DNA of 64,000 nt from Argopecten irradians (Eukaryota; Mollusca; Bivalvia; Pectinida; Pectinidae), in NCBI RefSeq assembly GCF_041381155.1, contig NC_091149.1:9626609-9690608 (forward strand), read 5' to 3'. Shown here piece by piece: positions 22,410 through 36,000 of the stretch. Each line of letters begins with the position of its first letter. Positions within the stretch are counted from its first letter, which is position 1. A model generated the notes under the pieces. That model worked only from the letters and a program-made list of their open reading frames with translations. It ran no database searches and was not told the DNA's origin. Position numbers and translations under genes: made by a program.

Positions 22410-25400
22410 TCAACTACTGGTTCTCCTCTCTGGTATAACTTCTCCACATTCAATTCGTACAAACTTATTTACAGTGACTCCATTTTCTTTTAAGTATTCT
22501 CCTACTACCATTTCAGGATCAAAAAGGAATTCCTGGAACACGAGTCTAGTTTCCTCCAGTTTCACTGGCTTTTCTTCATCATCACTGTCACTGTCACTTT
22601 CATTACCACTATCATCACTATCACTGGTATCTGATTCGTCTGACGTTTGATCACTGTCAGCCGGAGACTTGTTCTCATCCGTGTTACTGACAGGCTTGTC
22701 ATTTTCAAAGTCACCTACAACACTTGGTTTCAGTCCTAGAATGTGTTGACACAGTTGTTTAGAAACAGTTTGTATGGAGTTAACCTCTGACCCATCCACA
22801 TCTTGACTCACATCAAGTAAAACTGCATACTTCCCCATCCTACAGCCATCAACTTCAATGTCCGCACCTAAAAAAACACCAAACATGTTACTATATATAT
22901 CAGAGTACCCAAGATATTTACATCATTTTGAGTGTTATTTGTTATTTATTTACAGTACAAGTTTACAGACAGTTTTAGTTATTCTACATGGGCCTAACTT
23001 TTAAGTGTAACTTATTTACCAGTGCGACTTATGTGTGTACGAAAATTGAAAAAATCATAAAAAATCCCCTTGCAACTTTTACACAGGTTCAATTTATTGT
23101 CTAGAAATTACAGTATATATGCATTGTTAAACTTGTTTTCCATTTACCAATAAAGTGTAACCCACTTAATTTGAAATCGTGTATATTGAAATACTGTTTA
23201 ATTTCAAATTAGTTTTAATCCCTGTTCACACATATCTTAAGTGTTTCTTCTTGTATATATTTAGATCTGGACATTTTGAAGATAATTTCCATTCCCTGAG
23301 GACTTCAATATACCCAGGTTCCACTGCGTTACTACTGGATAAAGAATCATTATTTTGAAGGGCCCATTTTGAAATGGAATTCAACATTGATATTATAATA
23401 CCTTTGAGAAGATTTCAAAAAAGTCCTTGTCACCTATATATAATGAGAATAGGGTTACTTTAGGAAGATTTTAAACTAAAGCTACAAAATTCTGCTGCAG
23501 AGAAGTTTTGACCTTTGACCTATAAATCTTAGAAGAGGCGATTGATTGAAAAACACATCATCAATTTAATTACCTGTAGCATGAATATAGGTCTCCAGGT
23601 AAGAGTTGGGTTCCACACCTACATGTGTGACACGACGAGCGGACAAATTCTCTCCGACCTTTCCAACCATCATCGCTACCAAATCAGACACATTCTGGTT
23701 GTCACCAATATCCACAGCATCTAATTTGTCTTTAGCAAATGATACCTACAAAACACAAACGGAAGTCATTTATTAGAAGTTTTCTTTATTTTACAATAAT
23801 GCATACGAGGCAGGCTGTCCTTCAATTACCTTTGATGTAGGATATTTGTTTTACAAAGATTTTTGGTGCTTACCACTAATCTATATCAGTTAAGTTACCC
23901 TGTTATTTTAATTAAATCCTTTGATAGCAATAATAAGCAATTCTGTCAAAATGTCCGATGGACAAAAAGACAATGAAAAGCCTACCATATCTGAAAATGG
24001 CGAACTTCTACCTAATTATTCACAACATTGACTGTTCATTTGTCTTAGCATTTCAAAGAGTTATCCTTTCAAGATTTATTCCAGACATGGTTGGAAGAAT
24101 ACATGTAAAGTTCATTTAAGTTAAACTTAATTAAACCTGTTTAATTTAAATTACTTTGTTGGTTCCCGCTAAGCGCTTTCTAGAAGTTCCCAGTTCCTGG
24201 AACGTTCTGGAACTCTTTAAATCGTGATGAAAGCCAGCTAGCTTACCTGTGTACTGGAAGGGGCAGCCATGAAGTACCTGTGACATCCTGATGTTACTTG
24301 AGATACTAGACCCTGGAAATTTTCATTTTTGGCAACAAAGTCCGTTTCACAGTTGATCTGTAGACAAAAATCAAACGAAACATTATTGAACTACGATATC
24401 CAATATGATAATTTTACCACTGACTCATATTTTAATCATTAGCTTGATACTGATTATGTCGAAAAGCATGCTAAACATTAACCAATATATATCCATCAAG
24501 GGGAGACAACATAGACTATACAAACCACCAGTAAAATATAAATATACTCAGCTGTAATCATGGGTGAAGAGATATATTGTGACAAAGGCAACACTTTTTC
24601 TGTAGTTAACATATTTAGTCAATAGAACAGTACTTAGATTTTATTTTTAATCATTTTTTGTTTCAGTACTTTCAGTACTTTGATTTGATTTTTAATTTTT
24701 CATTGAATCATGTTCATATAACTTTCAGAACTTTGATTTGATTTTCAATAATTTTTGTATCAAAGCACTGTCAGTAATTTGAATTCTTAACCAAAAGGTA
24801 GAAGTTCAGGCAAGCTGCTAATAGATATACGACATCTTAAACACTCAGTCAACACAGTCTGACATTGGACATGACGCCTATTAACCCCAGTGACATTGGA
24901 CGACCTTGTAACTTTGTAACCTTATACTGACCTCGACCACTGTGGCCCTCTGATTGTCTGACATGACACCTATTAATCCCTGTGACATTGGACGACCTTG
25001 TAACTTTGTAAACTTTATACTAACCTCGACCACTGTGGCCCTCTGATTGTCAGACATGACACCTATTAATCCCTGTGACATTGGACGACCTTGTAACTTT
25101 GTAGCCTTTGCCCATCCTTCTTTTTGTGCTTGTTCCAGCAACCACTTTTCTGCCTGTATCAAGTAAAAATGATTCCAAAAATAAAAAGACAAAACATGTT
25201 TACCTTCATACCTAAATTAGTATATTTTGCAGTCAAATGGGGTATAATATCTACAAGTGAATATACAGTACTCGACTCAATAACCTATATGAGCCACTCA
25301 TCCATCCTGAAGCCTTGATTTCTCTGACCTCTCATTACATGCAGACTGAAAATATGAAAAACTTAAATTACCTAATTTATGGCTGACTAAATTTGTGCAA

Positions 25401-26843
25401 TACTTTATGAAAGACAAATTCAAATTTGGTTCCATTAAACACCCAATTATTTGTTTGAATCTTTGAAGCCCCATGGACGCTTATTGGGTCATGATTATAT
25501 TCAATTGGTACCTTGTCAATATCATTGTCAAACTGTTCCAGTGCTTTACGACAGTTCATGAATCCAATGCCAGTTTTCTTCCTGAGTTTACTTAGACTGG
25601 CTTTGTCCACAACAGTAGCATAGCTCCTAATGGTGCCCAGGATGGACTGGCTAAAGCAAGGCCTCAGAATATCTGGAAACACAGAGAAAGGTTCAATAAA
25701 CACACAACTCTTTACTAGAGAGTTACTAGGAGACCCAAACCTGAACAAAATCAACTATTAATTTATACTTTAAAAATATTATTTAAAAAGCCCCATACAC
25801 GCAGTGTGTTGCGTATATGAATTGCAGGTGCGTTTTTTGGGAGACTGCAGTATATTCGTGTTGTGTCTTCTAGTAAAGTGGAAATGTTGCCCTTTTTAAA
25901 GTGTTTTATCACTGAAACATGCTGCTAAAGACAAATCACCCCACCTGGTCAGATTATAAGTGTGCAGCCCTTCGTGCCCATACTCCATAGGGCACAGAGT
26001 GCGCAGCACTTCTAAGGTAACACATACACGAAAATATAAGATGAAAAAACCCAATCTTTTCAAATTCAATCCAAAACACTGACAGCTTCAGTTTGCAGCC
26101 GCCATTGTTTTACCCACTGTAAAAAATCCCATCAGCGTGATGCGATGCTTTGAAGTCAGTTTATTATATAACTAAGCGGTTCAAACGCTTTTATGATCCG
26201 ACGAACATAATCTTCATCCGGCAGAAGCTTATGATCAGTGCTATAGTTCTTTGTTTGCAAGCTTCAAGTGATAGACCACTTTCAATATAATCAGCTAACC
26301 AAAAACAGAATATCTGTTACGGAAATAAAATGTGGATTTCCTTCTTAAATGGGCGGTTTGTGGACAAGGACAGAGTGTGAATATATGAATAAAAAATAAA
26401 CAGAAAATTCGGTCGAACGTCGGCTCAGTTATTTCCATAAATTGAACTTTTTAACATTGTATAATTAATGTTTTACTGAAACATCTGGCTGCGCCCTTTA
26501 AGGCATTGCCTTCAGTCAAATTGTAATGACAACGGCGATCGATCTGATTCAAGACTGTTTAGATCTACGTGGGCAACATAAGTTTTGAAATAGATTAGAT
26601 TCAAAGCTGTCAAAGTATCATCATGTCAATCGATAGTAGCAATATCCGGTGTACAGTACCCAGTACTATTGCCATTGACAGTTGAAAGATAGGAATAAGC
26701 TTAGAATATGACATAGTTTTCATATGAAATGCAATGTCTAACATATTCACCATGTGCCATTGATCTCCAAAAACATTCAGACAAATCATTTTGACTCATA
26801 GATACATACTCACAGACACTAACTAATACTTACTTCTAATCAT
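22410..26843 (-). CDS. TSFM: mitochondrial translation elongation factor Ts, 346 aa, six exons
   Basis: EF-Ts regenerates EF-Tu-GTP in the mitochondrial matrix during translation elongation. Exons in transcript order are 26834-26843, 25512-25672, 25025-25153, 24247-24357, 23574-23745 and 22410-22867, all GT-AG, with TGA at 22410-22412. Residues 1-25 look like a targeting presequence. The UBA-like helices follow ([19 protein letters not shown], then [15 protein letters not shown]). The family signature CETDFVAKN is at about residues 103-111 (canonical TDFV). The later part holds dimerisation-type segments including [12 protein letters not shown] and GKYAVLLDV. The final exon has a long Ser/Asp/Glu-rich insert before the conserved FVRIECGE end, and the protein is a little longer than human TSFM (about 325 aa). 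The donor part of exon 3 is triplicated. The gene is divergent from AAMP. Confidence 0.93.
24857..25108 (-). repeat. triplication of TSFM exon 3 donor end, 93-bp period
   Basis: The authentic exon end (25025-25108) is followed in the transcript direction by a second near-identical copy (from 24930) and a partial third (about 24857-24928). Each full copy encodes [19 protein letters not shown] and ends CGAG|GTTAGT or CGAG|GTCAGT. The period is 31 codons, so use of the second donor (exon edge 24932) would add 31 residues without breaking the frame. Confidence 0.9.
25760..26830. other. TSFM intron 1
   Basis: No coding signal. It includes a dispersed repeat at about 25791-25990 (TTTTTTGGGAGACTGCAGTA). 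A related piece occurs at 48000-48110 in a CACNB intron (TTTTGGGAGACTGCGGTATA). Confidence 0.5.
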
Positions 26844-27037
26844 GACTTTGCCGACCGGTGGACTTGTTATGAAAAACGTGCTTCCGGTTTCTGATGCAAA
26901 TATCGTGGTAATATCAGCGCTTGAATTAAAGGTAATGTGGTGAAAGCGTTTCGCTGACACCGAGGCAAACCACGTTTTGCTGTCATCCTCTTGGAACGAT
27001 CTACTGTTTTTTTTACTGAGTGTAATATATTTTTAGT
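26844..27037. promoter_or_regulatory. divergent (probably bidirectional) promoter, TSFM / AAMP
   Basis: Only 194 bp separate the TSFM ATG (minus, 26843) from the AAMP ATG (plus, 27038). Both 5' UTRs and both core promoters would have to fit here unless AAMP has a further upstream noncoding exon. TTTTTAGT just before the AAMP ATG could be an acceptor. No clear TATA box is seen. Confidence 0.55.
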
Positions 27038-30000
27038 ATGGAAGAGGGTAATTCACCTGTCGATGATCTTACAAATTCAGATGAAAATAATGAGAATGAG
27101 TTTTCTCTTGATCCCGATGACGTCGTCGAAGTAATCGAGCTGGGAGATGAAGATGGAGGTAAGCCTAGTCAGTTGGAGATTTCTGTCGAACGTGCAATCA
27201 ACCAAACTTAGTACTTATTAACGACCGCACGTGACGAAAAGTGGCGACAAACGACAACAGATTAGATTCGCATACAATTTAATGACAGTATAAATGAATA
27301 TGTTGTTCATAGAAATGATAAAATATTATATACATTTCTGTCAAGTTTAATGTAAATATTGGTCAGGGTAAAAAAAAAATATAGAGAAATGATTACATGT
27401 AAATGAATAGATAGTCGACTGGCAACAATTGATCATGTAGGTGTATGTCCATGATAGCACAGAGTGATTCCGACCAACAAATAATTTTAAAACCTTACGA
27501 CATAGATCTACATTTAATGTAAATAATTTAATGCGATGTTTTATGTATTTGCCTACTATAGCTTCTAGCTCAGTTGGTAGAGCATGCAGGGACCTGTAAG
27601 TTTTGGGTCATGGGTTCGAGCCTGGCTGGCGACACACTACTCTTTCCCTGTTATATTGGGCGCCTATGTAGAAGAACGGAAAATATACATTCCTGTCGAG
27701 TGCCCCAACATGGAATCAAACCCGGGTTTAACACTATGTACAAACCACACCAACCCGCACCTTTTTAAATTTACAGTATGACCATTATATACTTATATGT
27801 ATTATTTGCCGTTGACACCCAACAACTACGTTGTATGGTGATCATGAGCTCTCAATATAAATCAAGGCACCTTCAATCCCTGCCTAAACCATCCCCATTT
27901 CAAATTTTCTGGACTGCAAAATTTTGTGTCAATTAATGTAACATTACAGTAATCCATTTCATGTCAGCTCGGTCCTGACTTTGTGTTTTCTTGACAATTG
28001 ATATACAAATTACCAGGATTACTAGTTACTAACCAACCCCATGTACATACACATGGTTACTGGCCTATATATTATGGACAATCATAATGTAGCTGTAAAT
28101 TTACAGTACACTGCTGACTACTGTGTAAGTGCTGACCTGTTGTAGATGTTATGAGTCGCTGCCAAACACTTTATCTGTCTCCGACTTAAAGCACGAGTCC
28201 AATACCCACAACTAGTAATTTTATGGCCGTACTAGTGCTAATTGTAATGAATTAGTCTGGTTGGACTTGTGGCTTCCTGCCCAATTATAATTGTTTTAAA
28301 ATACTATATCTGCAGTGGTCAATTGCATTTTCAACACTTTTTAGTGCATTCTGTAAGCGATTAAACAGCTATATATTTAATTTGGACTAGTGATTAAATA
28401 GTCGGACTAGTAAGATTTTGGGGTGTACTAATCCAAATGACAAGCAATGAAAAAAGTTAATGTTACAGACTGCTATATGAATACTTTTGTAGTTTTACTC
28501 TTAACTAGGCTTTGTGTGATCTGCACACAGATGCATTTTTATCTATCAACTTTATACCATCAGAATTTGTCAGTCCAGCTCATTCAAATGCTAGCATAAC
28601 ATTGACTAGGCAAGCAAGCTATGTACAGATACGGTAGACAGTTAGCTTACATGAACACATTCATCTACTATTGGTATTGAAACTTTCAGATATTTCTCAT
28701 GATGTTAATGATATGGATCTACAAGATGACGAAGAGTATGATGAGGAATCAGAAGCTATGAGAAGTGATCAAGTCAAAGATGATGCCAGTGTTGTGTTCT
28801 CCCGTCATTCTGGTATGAAATTAAATAGATTTATTTCTAGTAATAATAATTTATTAATAACCCCTGACAATTCATAACCTGCCTTAGAACTCTTCAATTT
28901 CTGTGAGCTGAATGATTTTAAACCTCATAGAATAGTGCATGATTTTTTTTTGTACCCAAATTGATTTGAGGCTCTATAAAAAAAAACAATTAAAATCATG
29001 ACATGTATACTGTCAAACCTGTCTATAAAGACCCCTAATAGACAGGGAAAAGTGTTCTCTATAACCAATTGGTCTATATATGCACAGGTAAAATTATGTT
29101 ATAAATGGCCATTTGGATCCATAAGAAAGAAGTTTTATTAAGCAGGCGGTGTTTATACACAGGTAAAACTATGTAATAAATGGCCATTTGAATCCATAAG
29201 AAAGTGGTCTTATTAAGCAGGTGGTCTTTATACAGAGGTCAAGTTTTGTTATAAATGGTCTTTTGGGACCCTTAGAAAGTGGTCACATTAAGCAGATGGT
29301 CTTTATACAGAGGTGGTCACTAAGACAGGTTGGACTGTAATACATGTATGTATTTACTATATAACTATTGTAGATGCTGTATTCAGTGTGAATATTGATC
29401 CACACGAAGGAAAGATGGTGGTGACGGGCGGCCAGGATGATAAAGGTCATATTTGGTCTGTTACAAATGGGGAAAGCATCATGGAATGTGGAGGTAAGAT
29501 TTCTGACATTAGCAGACATAGGTCTGAATTATACACTTACCATAGTCATAAATATAAGTATCTGAAAACAATTCAGTAATACATGAAATATATAGTTGTA
29601 TAGGCTTTTGTTGTTTTGTGATAAACACGAACATAAAAACAAGTTTTGTTTTATATCATTACATGTGTATTACATAACATTTTATTGCCATCAACATGCC
29701 ACAATATGATTTAATAAGATAATTATGCATGTTGTATTTGTTTGGCTATATCTAAACTGGCACTCACAGTTCTCTACTCTATTCTGCATGCTCACACAAG
29801 ACGCATACACCTACCAAAATCAGAAATATACAATTTTTCTTATGATGTTTTGATTTACATATATCTCGACTGATTACTTCCCTTAGTTGTGTACTTTCCA
29901 CATTACTGGAAAGCTTACAAAGGACTTAGTGGGTATATTCATGTTGGTTTTTTTTACAGGCCACAAAGACTCTGTGACATCAGTAGGCTTCAGTTTTAAC

Positions 30001-33000
30001 GGGATGTATGCTGCCACCGCTGACCTCAGTGGACTGGTCAAGGTCTGGAAGGTGGAAACCAAGTCTCAAGTCTGGTCATTTGAGTGCTCCGATATAGAGG
30101 TGAGTTGTGGTCCGACATATAGAAGTGAGTAAACTCATTCACCCCTGAAAAGGCATTTAAACTCTTCCAAATCAAACACTAGACCAGTCCATTATGAAAA
30201 TTCAGGGGTAAATGAGTTAGACATTGCCTACTCTTCACAATGAAGGATAAAATAGACTAGATAAATAAAATCTTCAATTGCCACATCCTCGATTTGTAAG
30301 GGTTCACTTACAATGGCCGAATGAAGAGGTTTTAGTTTCAGAAAGTAGTCATCATTATAGACAAGTTGAATCATGAATCATTTCGTGCAGATTCCATTTA
30401 GAATTAGACTTTTCTTTATACAGCTTTGTCAGTTTGGTGTAATTTGTGGTACATTCTTATCTTGTAATGGTCAGTTCATGGTAAAAGTTTGAATAAACAG
30501 AGTACATGATATTGTGGTCGATATCAGTAATTTCAATTGTTGAGTTTTAAGTTTGGCTAACAACTATTTGTCTCTGAGTAATATACCTCAAATTATGAAA
30601 CTCTATATGTCTAAGTCTAATAGCTACTATGGGTACTATTCATACAGAATGTGTAGAGAGAAATTGAAATCAAATCTATCCAATATCTGTGAAAGTTTTA
30701 AGAGATTCACACTATTGTGTAGTTACCATGGTGATTGTTTACCAGTATACATTCATGCCTTGGTTTTTTCTCCAGTGGCTGCAGTGGCATCCGTTGGCTC
30801 CAGTGTTGTTGTCCGGAACTGTTGATGGAGAAGTATGGATGTGGAAAATTCCAGACGGAGACTGTAAAACATTTCAAGGACACGGCTGTACGGCGGGTGT
30901 TGGACGGATTCTTCCAGATGGTAACGCTACAAACATCTGATAGATATAACTGATATAATTAACATACAGATCCTTATATTGTACCCTGGCCAGTAATGTC
31001 ATCAATTTCAGCTAGCAGTAGGCTTCTTGTAACTGTAGATCATGATGGGTTAGTGGTTAAGGTGTTCCAACTTAGCACCACTAGCCTTCCACCTCTAAGT
31101 CGGTGTTTGGTGTCATTGTTTTATTTGTGCTAACATCATGGTGCTTATGTGTTCACAAGATATACCTAGTATACAACTTTATGTTTCAGGAAAGCGCCTG
31201 TGTGTTGGTTATGATGATGGTGCAATCATGGTGTGGGATATGAAAACAGCTGATGTAGTGAAGACAATTTCAGGTAAATCTTGACAGTAATGGACAGAGT
31301 TATTTCTGAAAGCACCCGTATCTAGCTGCAGTGACTCACAGTTCTTAGCTTATCAATTTGGTAATAATTGAACGATTAATATGAATCTGATAGAATTCTT
31401 ACATATTTGTTTATGCAGGTCGAGATGGCCATAGATCTACTGTTGTGTGTATGGACTGTCACCATGACAACTCCATGGTGATGACGGGGTCAACTGATGT
31501 CACAGCCAAGGTCATCAACACAAGTACAGGAAAGGTAAGAGGACACCCAGGATATCTTCTATAATTTTGTAGCTTAATTAGATATCCATGCTCGAGTAGA
31601 CCTTTGGTTTGGTGAGGTTCTGACAGTCGTGATTTATCTGGTCATAACATGTTCTTTACAAATTCCATAAATTTTGATCATATTCTTTATAAAGTATCCT
31701 TGTATCAAATGCACTTAATTTTGTCGTTCATGATAAGTATTATTGCTTTATATATAAATTTGGTTACAAAACTGACCCTGTAGTTCTGAGATGGGGAATA
31801 TGTTTTATTGGAATATTCCATACTGAGTCTGTGGAATTTAGTACTTGAAGATTTTAGAATTACCAGTTTCCATTCCTTTCTTCTTGCAGGTTCTGTCAAC
31901 ATTTAAATGCGAGTCCGTAAAAGAGGGAGATAACTCTGTAGAGGCTTGTGGGTTTTGCAAACAGTAAGTATATATCAGGACAATCACTTTTGAGTCAAAC
32001 AAGATAGAATCTGTTAACACTATCTTCTCAACTAGACAAGTAGTCTAACTGTATTTGAGTTATTCCACAGACTTAACTCATATGATATGACACTGTGTTT
32101 CAGACAACTGACGTGATGTGACACTGTGTTTCAGACTACTGACATGATATGACACTGTGTTTCAGACAACTGCCATGATATGACACTGTGTTTCAGACTA
32201 CTGACATGATATGACACTGTGTTTCAGACAACTGGCATGATATGACACTGTGTTTCAGACAACTGACATGATATGACACTGTGTTTCAGACAACTGACAT
32301 GATATGACACTGTGTTTAAGACAACTGACATGATATGACACTGTGTTTCAGACAACTGACATGATATGACACTGTGTTTCAGACAACTGACATGATATGA
32401 CACTGTGTTTCAGACAACTGACATGATATGACACTGTGTTTCAGACAACTGACATGATATGACACTGTGTTTCAGACTACTGACATGATATGACACTGTG
32501 TTTCAGACTACTGACATGATATGACACTGTGTTTCAGACTACTGACAAGATATGACACTGTGTTTCAGACAACTGCCATGATATGACACTGTGTTTCAGA
32601 CAACTGACATGATGTGACAATGTGTTTCAGACAACTGACATGATATGACACTGTGTTTGTGATTCAGACAACTGACATGATATGACACTGTGTTTCAGAC
32701 AACTGACATGATATGATACAGTGTTTCAGGCTACTGACATGATATGACACTGTGTTTCAGACAACTGATATGATATGACTCTGTGTTTCAGACAACTGAC
32801 ATGATGTGACACTGTGTTTGCGATTCAGACAACTGACATGATATGACACTGTGTTTCAGACAACTGACATGATATGACACTGTGTTTCAGACTACTGACA
32901 TGATATGACACTGTGTTTCAGACAACTGACATGATGTGACAATGTGTTTCAGACTACTGACATGATATGACACTGTGTTTCAGACAACTGACATGATATG

Positions 33001-36000
33001 ACACTGTTTTTCAGACAACTGCCATGATATGACACTGTGTTTCAGACAACTGACATGATATGATACTGTGTTTCAGACAAATGTTAGCTGCCACTGGTAC
33101 ACTACAGGGGACCTTGTCTGTATGGGATATGCCGACACAGATCATACGAAGCAAATGCCAACACGAGGTATGACAAATTATTCTCTTATAACCATGTTTA
33201 ATTGGGCGTAAATCATTAGACATTGTGAAACTTTACTCTTAAGAACAAGAATTAAAACTCAAACTCTGTAACACAAAAGCTATCTTTCGCTGAGATAGGA
33301 TTCTGACAGCCTGGGGTCACTGTGACGGAATGGTTTCCATGGCACTGATTGCACATGCAGTTATTCTGGAAATACTGATACAAACTTTCGTGTGTTCTTA
33401 TTGTGTATTGAGTTCTTTCTTAGATTAAACTTACTGTGTATTTTAAGCCAGTGTTCTCAGATTCAACTTATTGTATATTTTAGGCCGGTGTTGTCAGATT
33501 AAACTTATTGGTTGTTTTAGTTACTGGTGTTGTCAGATTAAACTTATGTGTATTTTAGGCTGGTGTTGTCAGATTAAACTTATTGTGTTGGTGTGTCAGA
33601 TTAACTTATTGTTTAGGCTGGTGTTGTCAGATTAAACTTATTGTGTATTTTAGGCTGGTGTTGTCAGATTAAACTTATTGTGTATTTTAGTCATATCAAA
33701 CTTATTGTGTATTTAGGCCAGTTGTCAGATTAAACTTATTGTGTATTTTAGGCGCGTGTCAGATTTTAGTGTTGTCAGATTAAACTTATTGTGTATTTAG
33801 GCCAGCATTTTCAGATTAAACTTATTGTGTATTTTAGGCTGCTTGTCAGATTAAACTTATTGTGTATTTTTAGGCTGGTGTTGTCATATCAAACTTATTG
33901 TGTATCTTAGTCCAGCATTTTCAGATTAAACTTATTGTGTATTTTAGGCTGCTGATGTCAGATTAAACTTATTGTGAATTTTAGGCTGTGTTGTCAGATT
34001 AAACTTAGTGTATTTTAGGCTGCTGATGTCAGATTTACTTATTGTTATTTAGACTGGCATTGTCAGATTAAACTTATTGTGTATTTTAGGCCGGTGTTGT
34101 CATATCAAACTTATTGTGTATCTTAGGCCAGCATTTTCAGATTAAACTTATTGTGTATTTTAGGCTGGTGTTGTCAGATTAAACTTATTGTGTATTTTAG
34201 ACTGGGTTGTCAGATTAAACTTATTGTGTATTTTAGGCTGGTGTTGTCAGATTAAACTTATTGTGTATTTTAGGCTGGTGTTGTCAGATTAAACTTATTG
34301 TGTATTTTAGGCTGGCGTTGTCAGATTAAACTTATTGTGTATTTTAGGCTGGCGTTGTCAGATTAAACTTATTGTGTATTTTAGGCTGGCGTTGTCAGAT
34401 TAAACTTATTGTGTATTTTAGGCATTGTGTATATTTTAGGCTGGTGTTGTCAGATTAAACTTATTGTGTATTTTAGGCTGGTGTTGTCAGATTAAACTTA
34501 TTGTGTATTTTAGGCTGGTGTTGTCAGATTAAACTTATTGTGTATTTTAGGCTGGTGTTGTCAGATTAAACTTATTGTGTATTTTAGGCTGGTGTTGTCA
34601 GATTAAACTTATTGTGTATTTTAGGCTGGTGTTGTCAGATTAAACTTATTGTGTATTTTAGGCTGGTGTTGTCAGATTAAACTTATTGTGTATTTTAGGC
34701 CGGTGTTGTCAGATTAAACTTATTGTGTATTTTAGGCTGGTGTTGTCAGATTAAACTTATTGTGTATTTTAGGCTGGTGTTGTCAGATTAAACTTATTGT
34801 GTATTTTAGGCTGGTGTTGTCAGATTAAACTTATTGTGTATTTTAGGCTGTGTTGTCAGATTAAACTTATTGTGTATTTTAGTCAGATTAAACTTATTGT
34901 GTTTTTAGGCGTGTTGTCAGATTAAACTTATTGTGTATTTTAGGCCAGTGTTGTCAGATTAAACTTATTGTGTATTTTAGCTGTGTGATTTAGCTGCGCG
35001 TTGTCAGATTAAACTTATTGTGTATTTTAGGCTGGTGTTGTCAGATTAAACTTATTGTGTATTTTAGGCTGGTGTTGTCAGATTAAACTTATTGTGTATT
35101 TTAGGCTGGTGTTGTCAGATTAAACTTATTGTGTATTTTAGGCTGGTGTTGTCAGATTAAACTTATTGTGTATTTTAGGCTGGCGTTGTCAGATTAAACT
35201 TATTGTGTATTTTAGGCTGGTGTTGTCATATTAAACTTATTGTGTATTTTAGGCTGGTGTTGTCAGATTAAACTTATTGTGTATTTTAGGCTGGTGTTGT
35301 CAGATTAAACTTATTGTGTATTTTAGGCTGGTGTTGTCAGATTAAACTTATTGTGTATTTTAGGCTGGTTTGTCAGATTAAACTTATTGTGTATTTTAGG
35401 CGTGTTGTCAGATTAAACTTATTGTGTATTTTAGGCTGGTGTTGTCAGATTAAACTTATTGTGTATTTTAGGCTGGTGTTGTCAATTAAACTTATTGTGT
35501 ATTTTAGGCTGGTGTTGTCAGATTAAACTTATTGTGTATTTTAGGCTGCTGGTTGTCAGATTAAACTTATTGTGTGTTTTAGGCTGCGTGTTGTCAGATT
35601 AAACTTATTGTGTATTTTAGGCTGCGTGATTAATTTTAGGCTGTGTTGTCAGATTAAACTTATTGTGTATTTTAGGCTGGCGTTGTCAGATTAAACTTAT
35701 TGTGTATTTTAGGCTGGTGTTGTCAGATTAAACTTATTGTGTATTTTAGGCTGGCGTTGTCAGATTAAACTTATTGTGTATTTTAGGCTGGTGTTGTCAG
35801 ATTAAACTTATTGTGTATTTTAGGCTGGCGTTGTCAGATTAAACTTATTGTGTATTTTAGGCTGGTGTTGTCATATTAAACTTATTGTGTATTTTAGGCT
35901 GGCGTTGTCAGATTAAACTTATTGTGCATTTTAGGCTGCTGATGTCAGATTATACTTATTGTGTATTTTAGGCTGGCGTTGTTAGATTAAAGTGGGATCC

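Noticed and set aside
27556..27645. Candidate tRNA gene
   Set aside because: Good A and B boxes, but no acceptor-stem pairing or convincing anticodon arm. A SINE-type copy is more likely.
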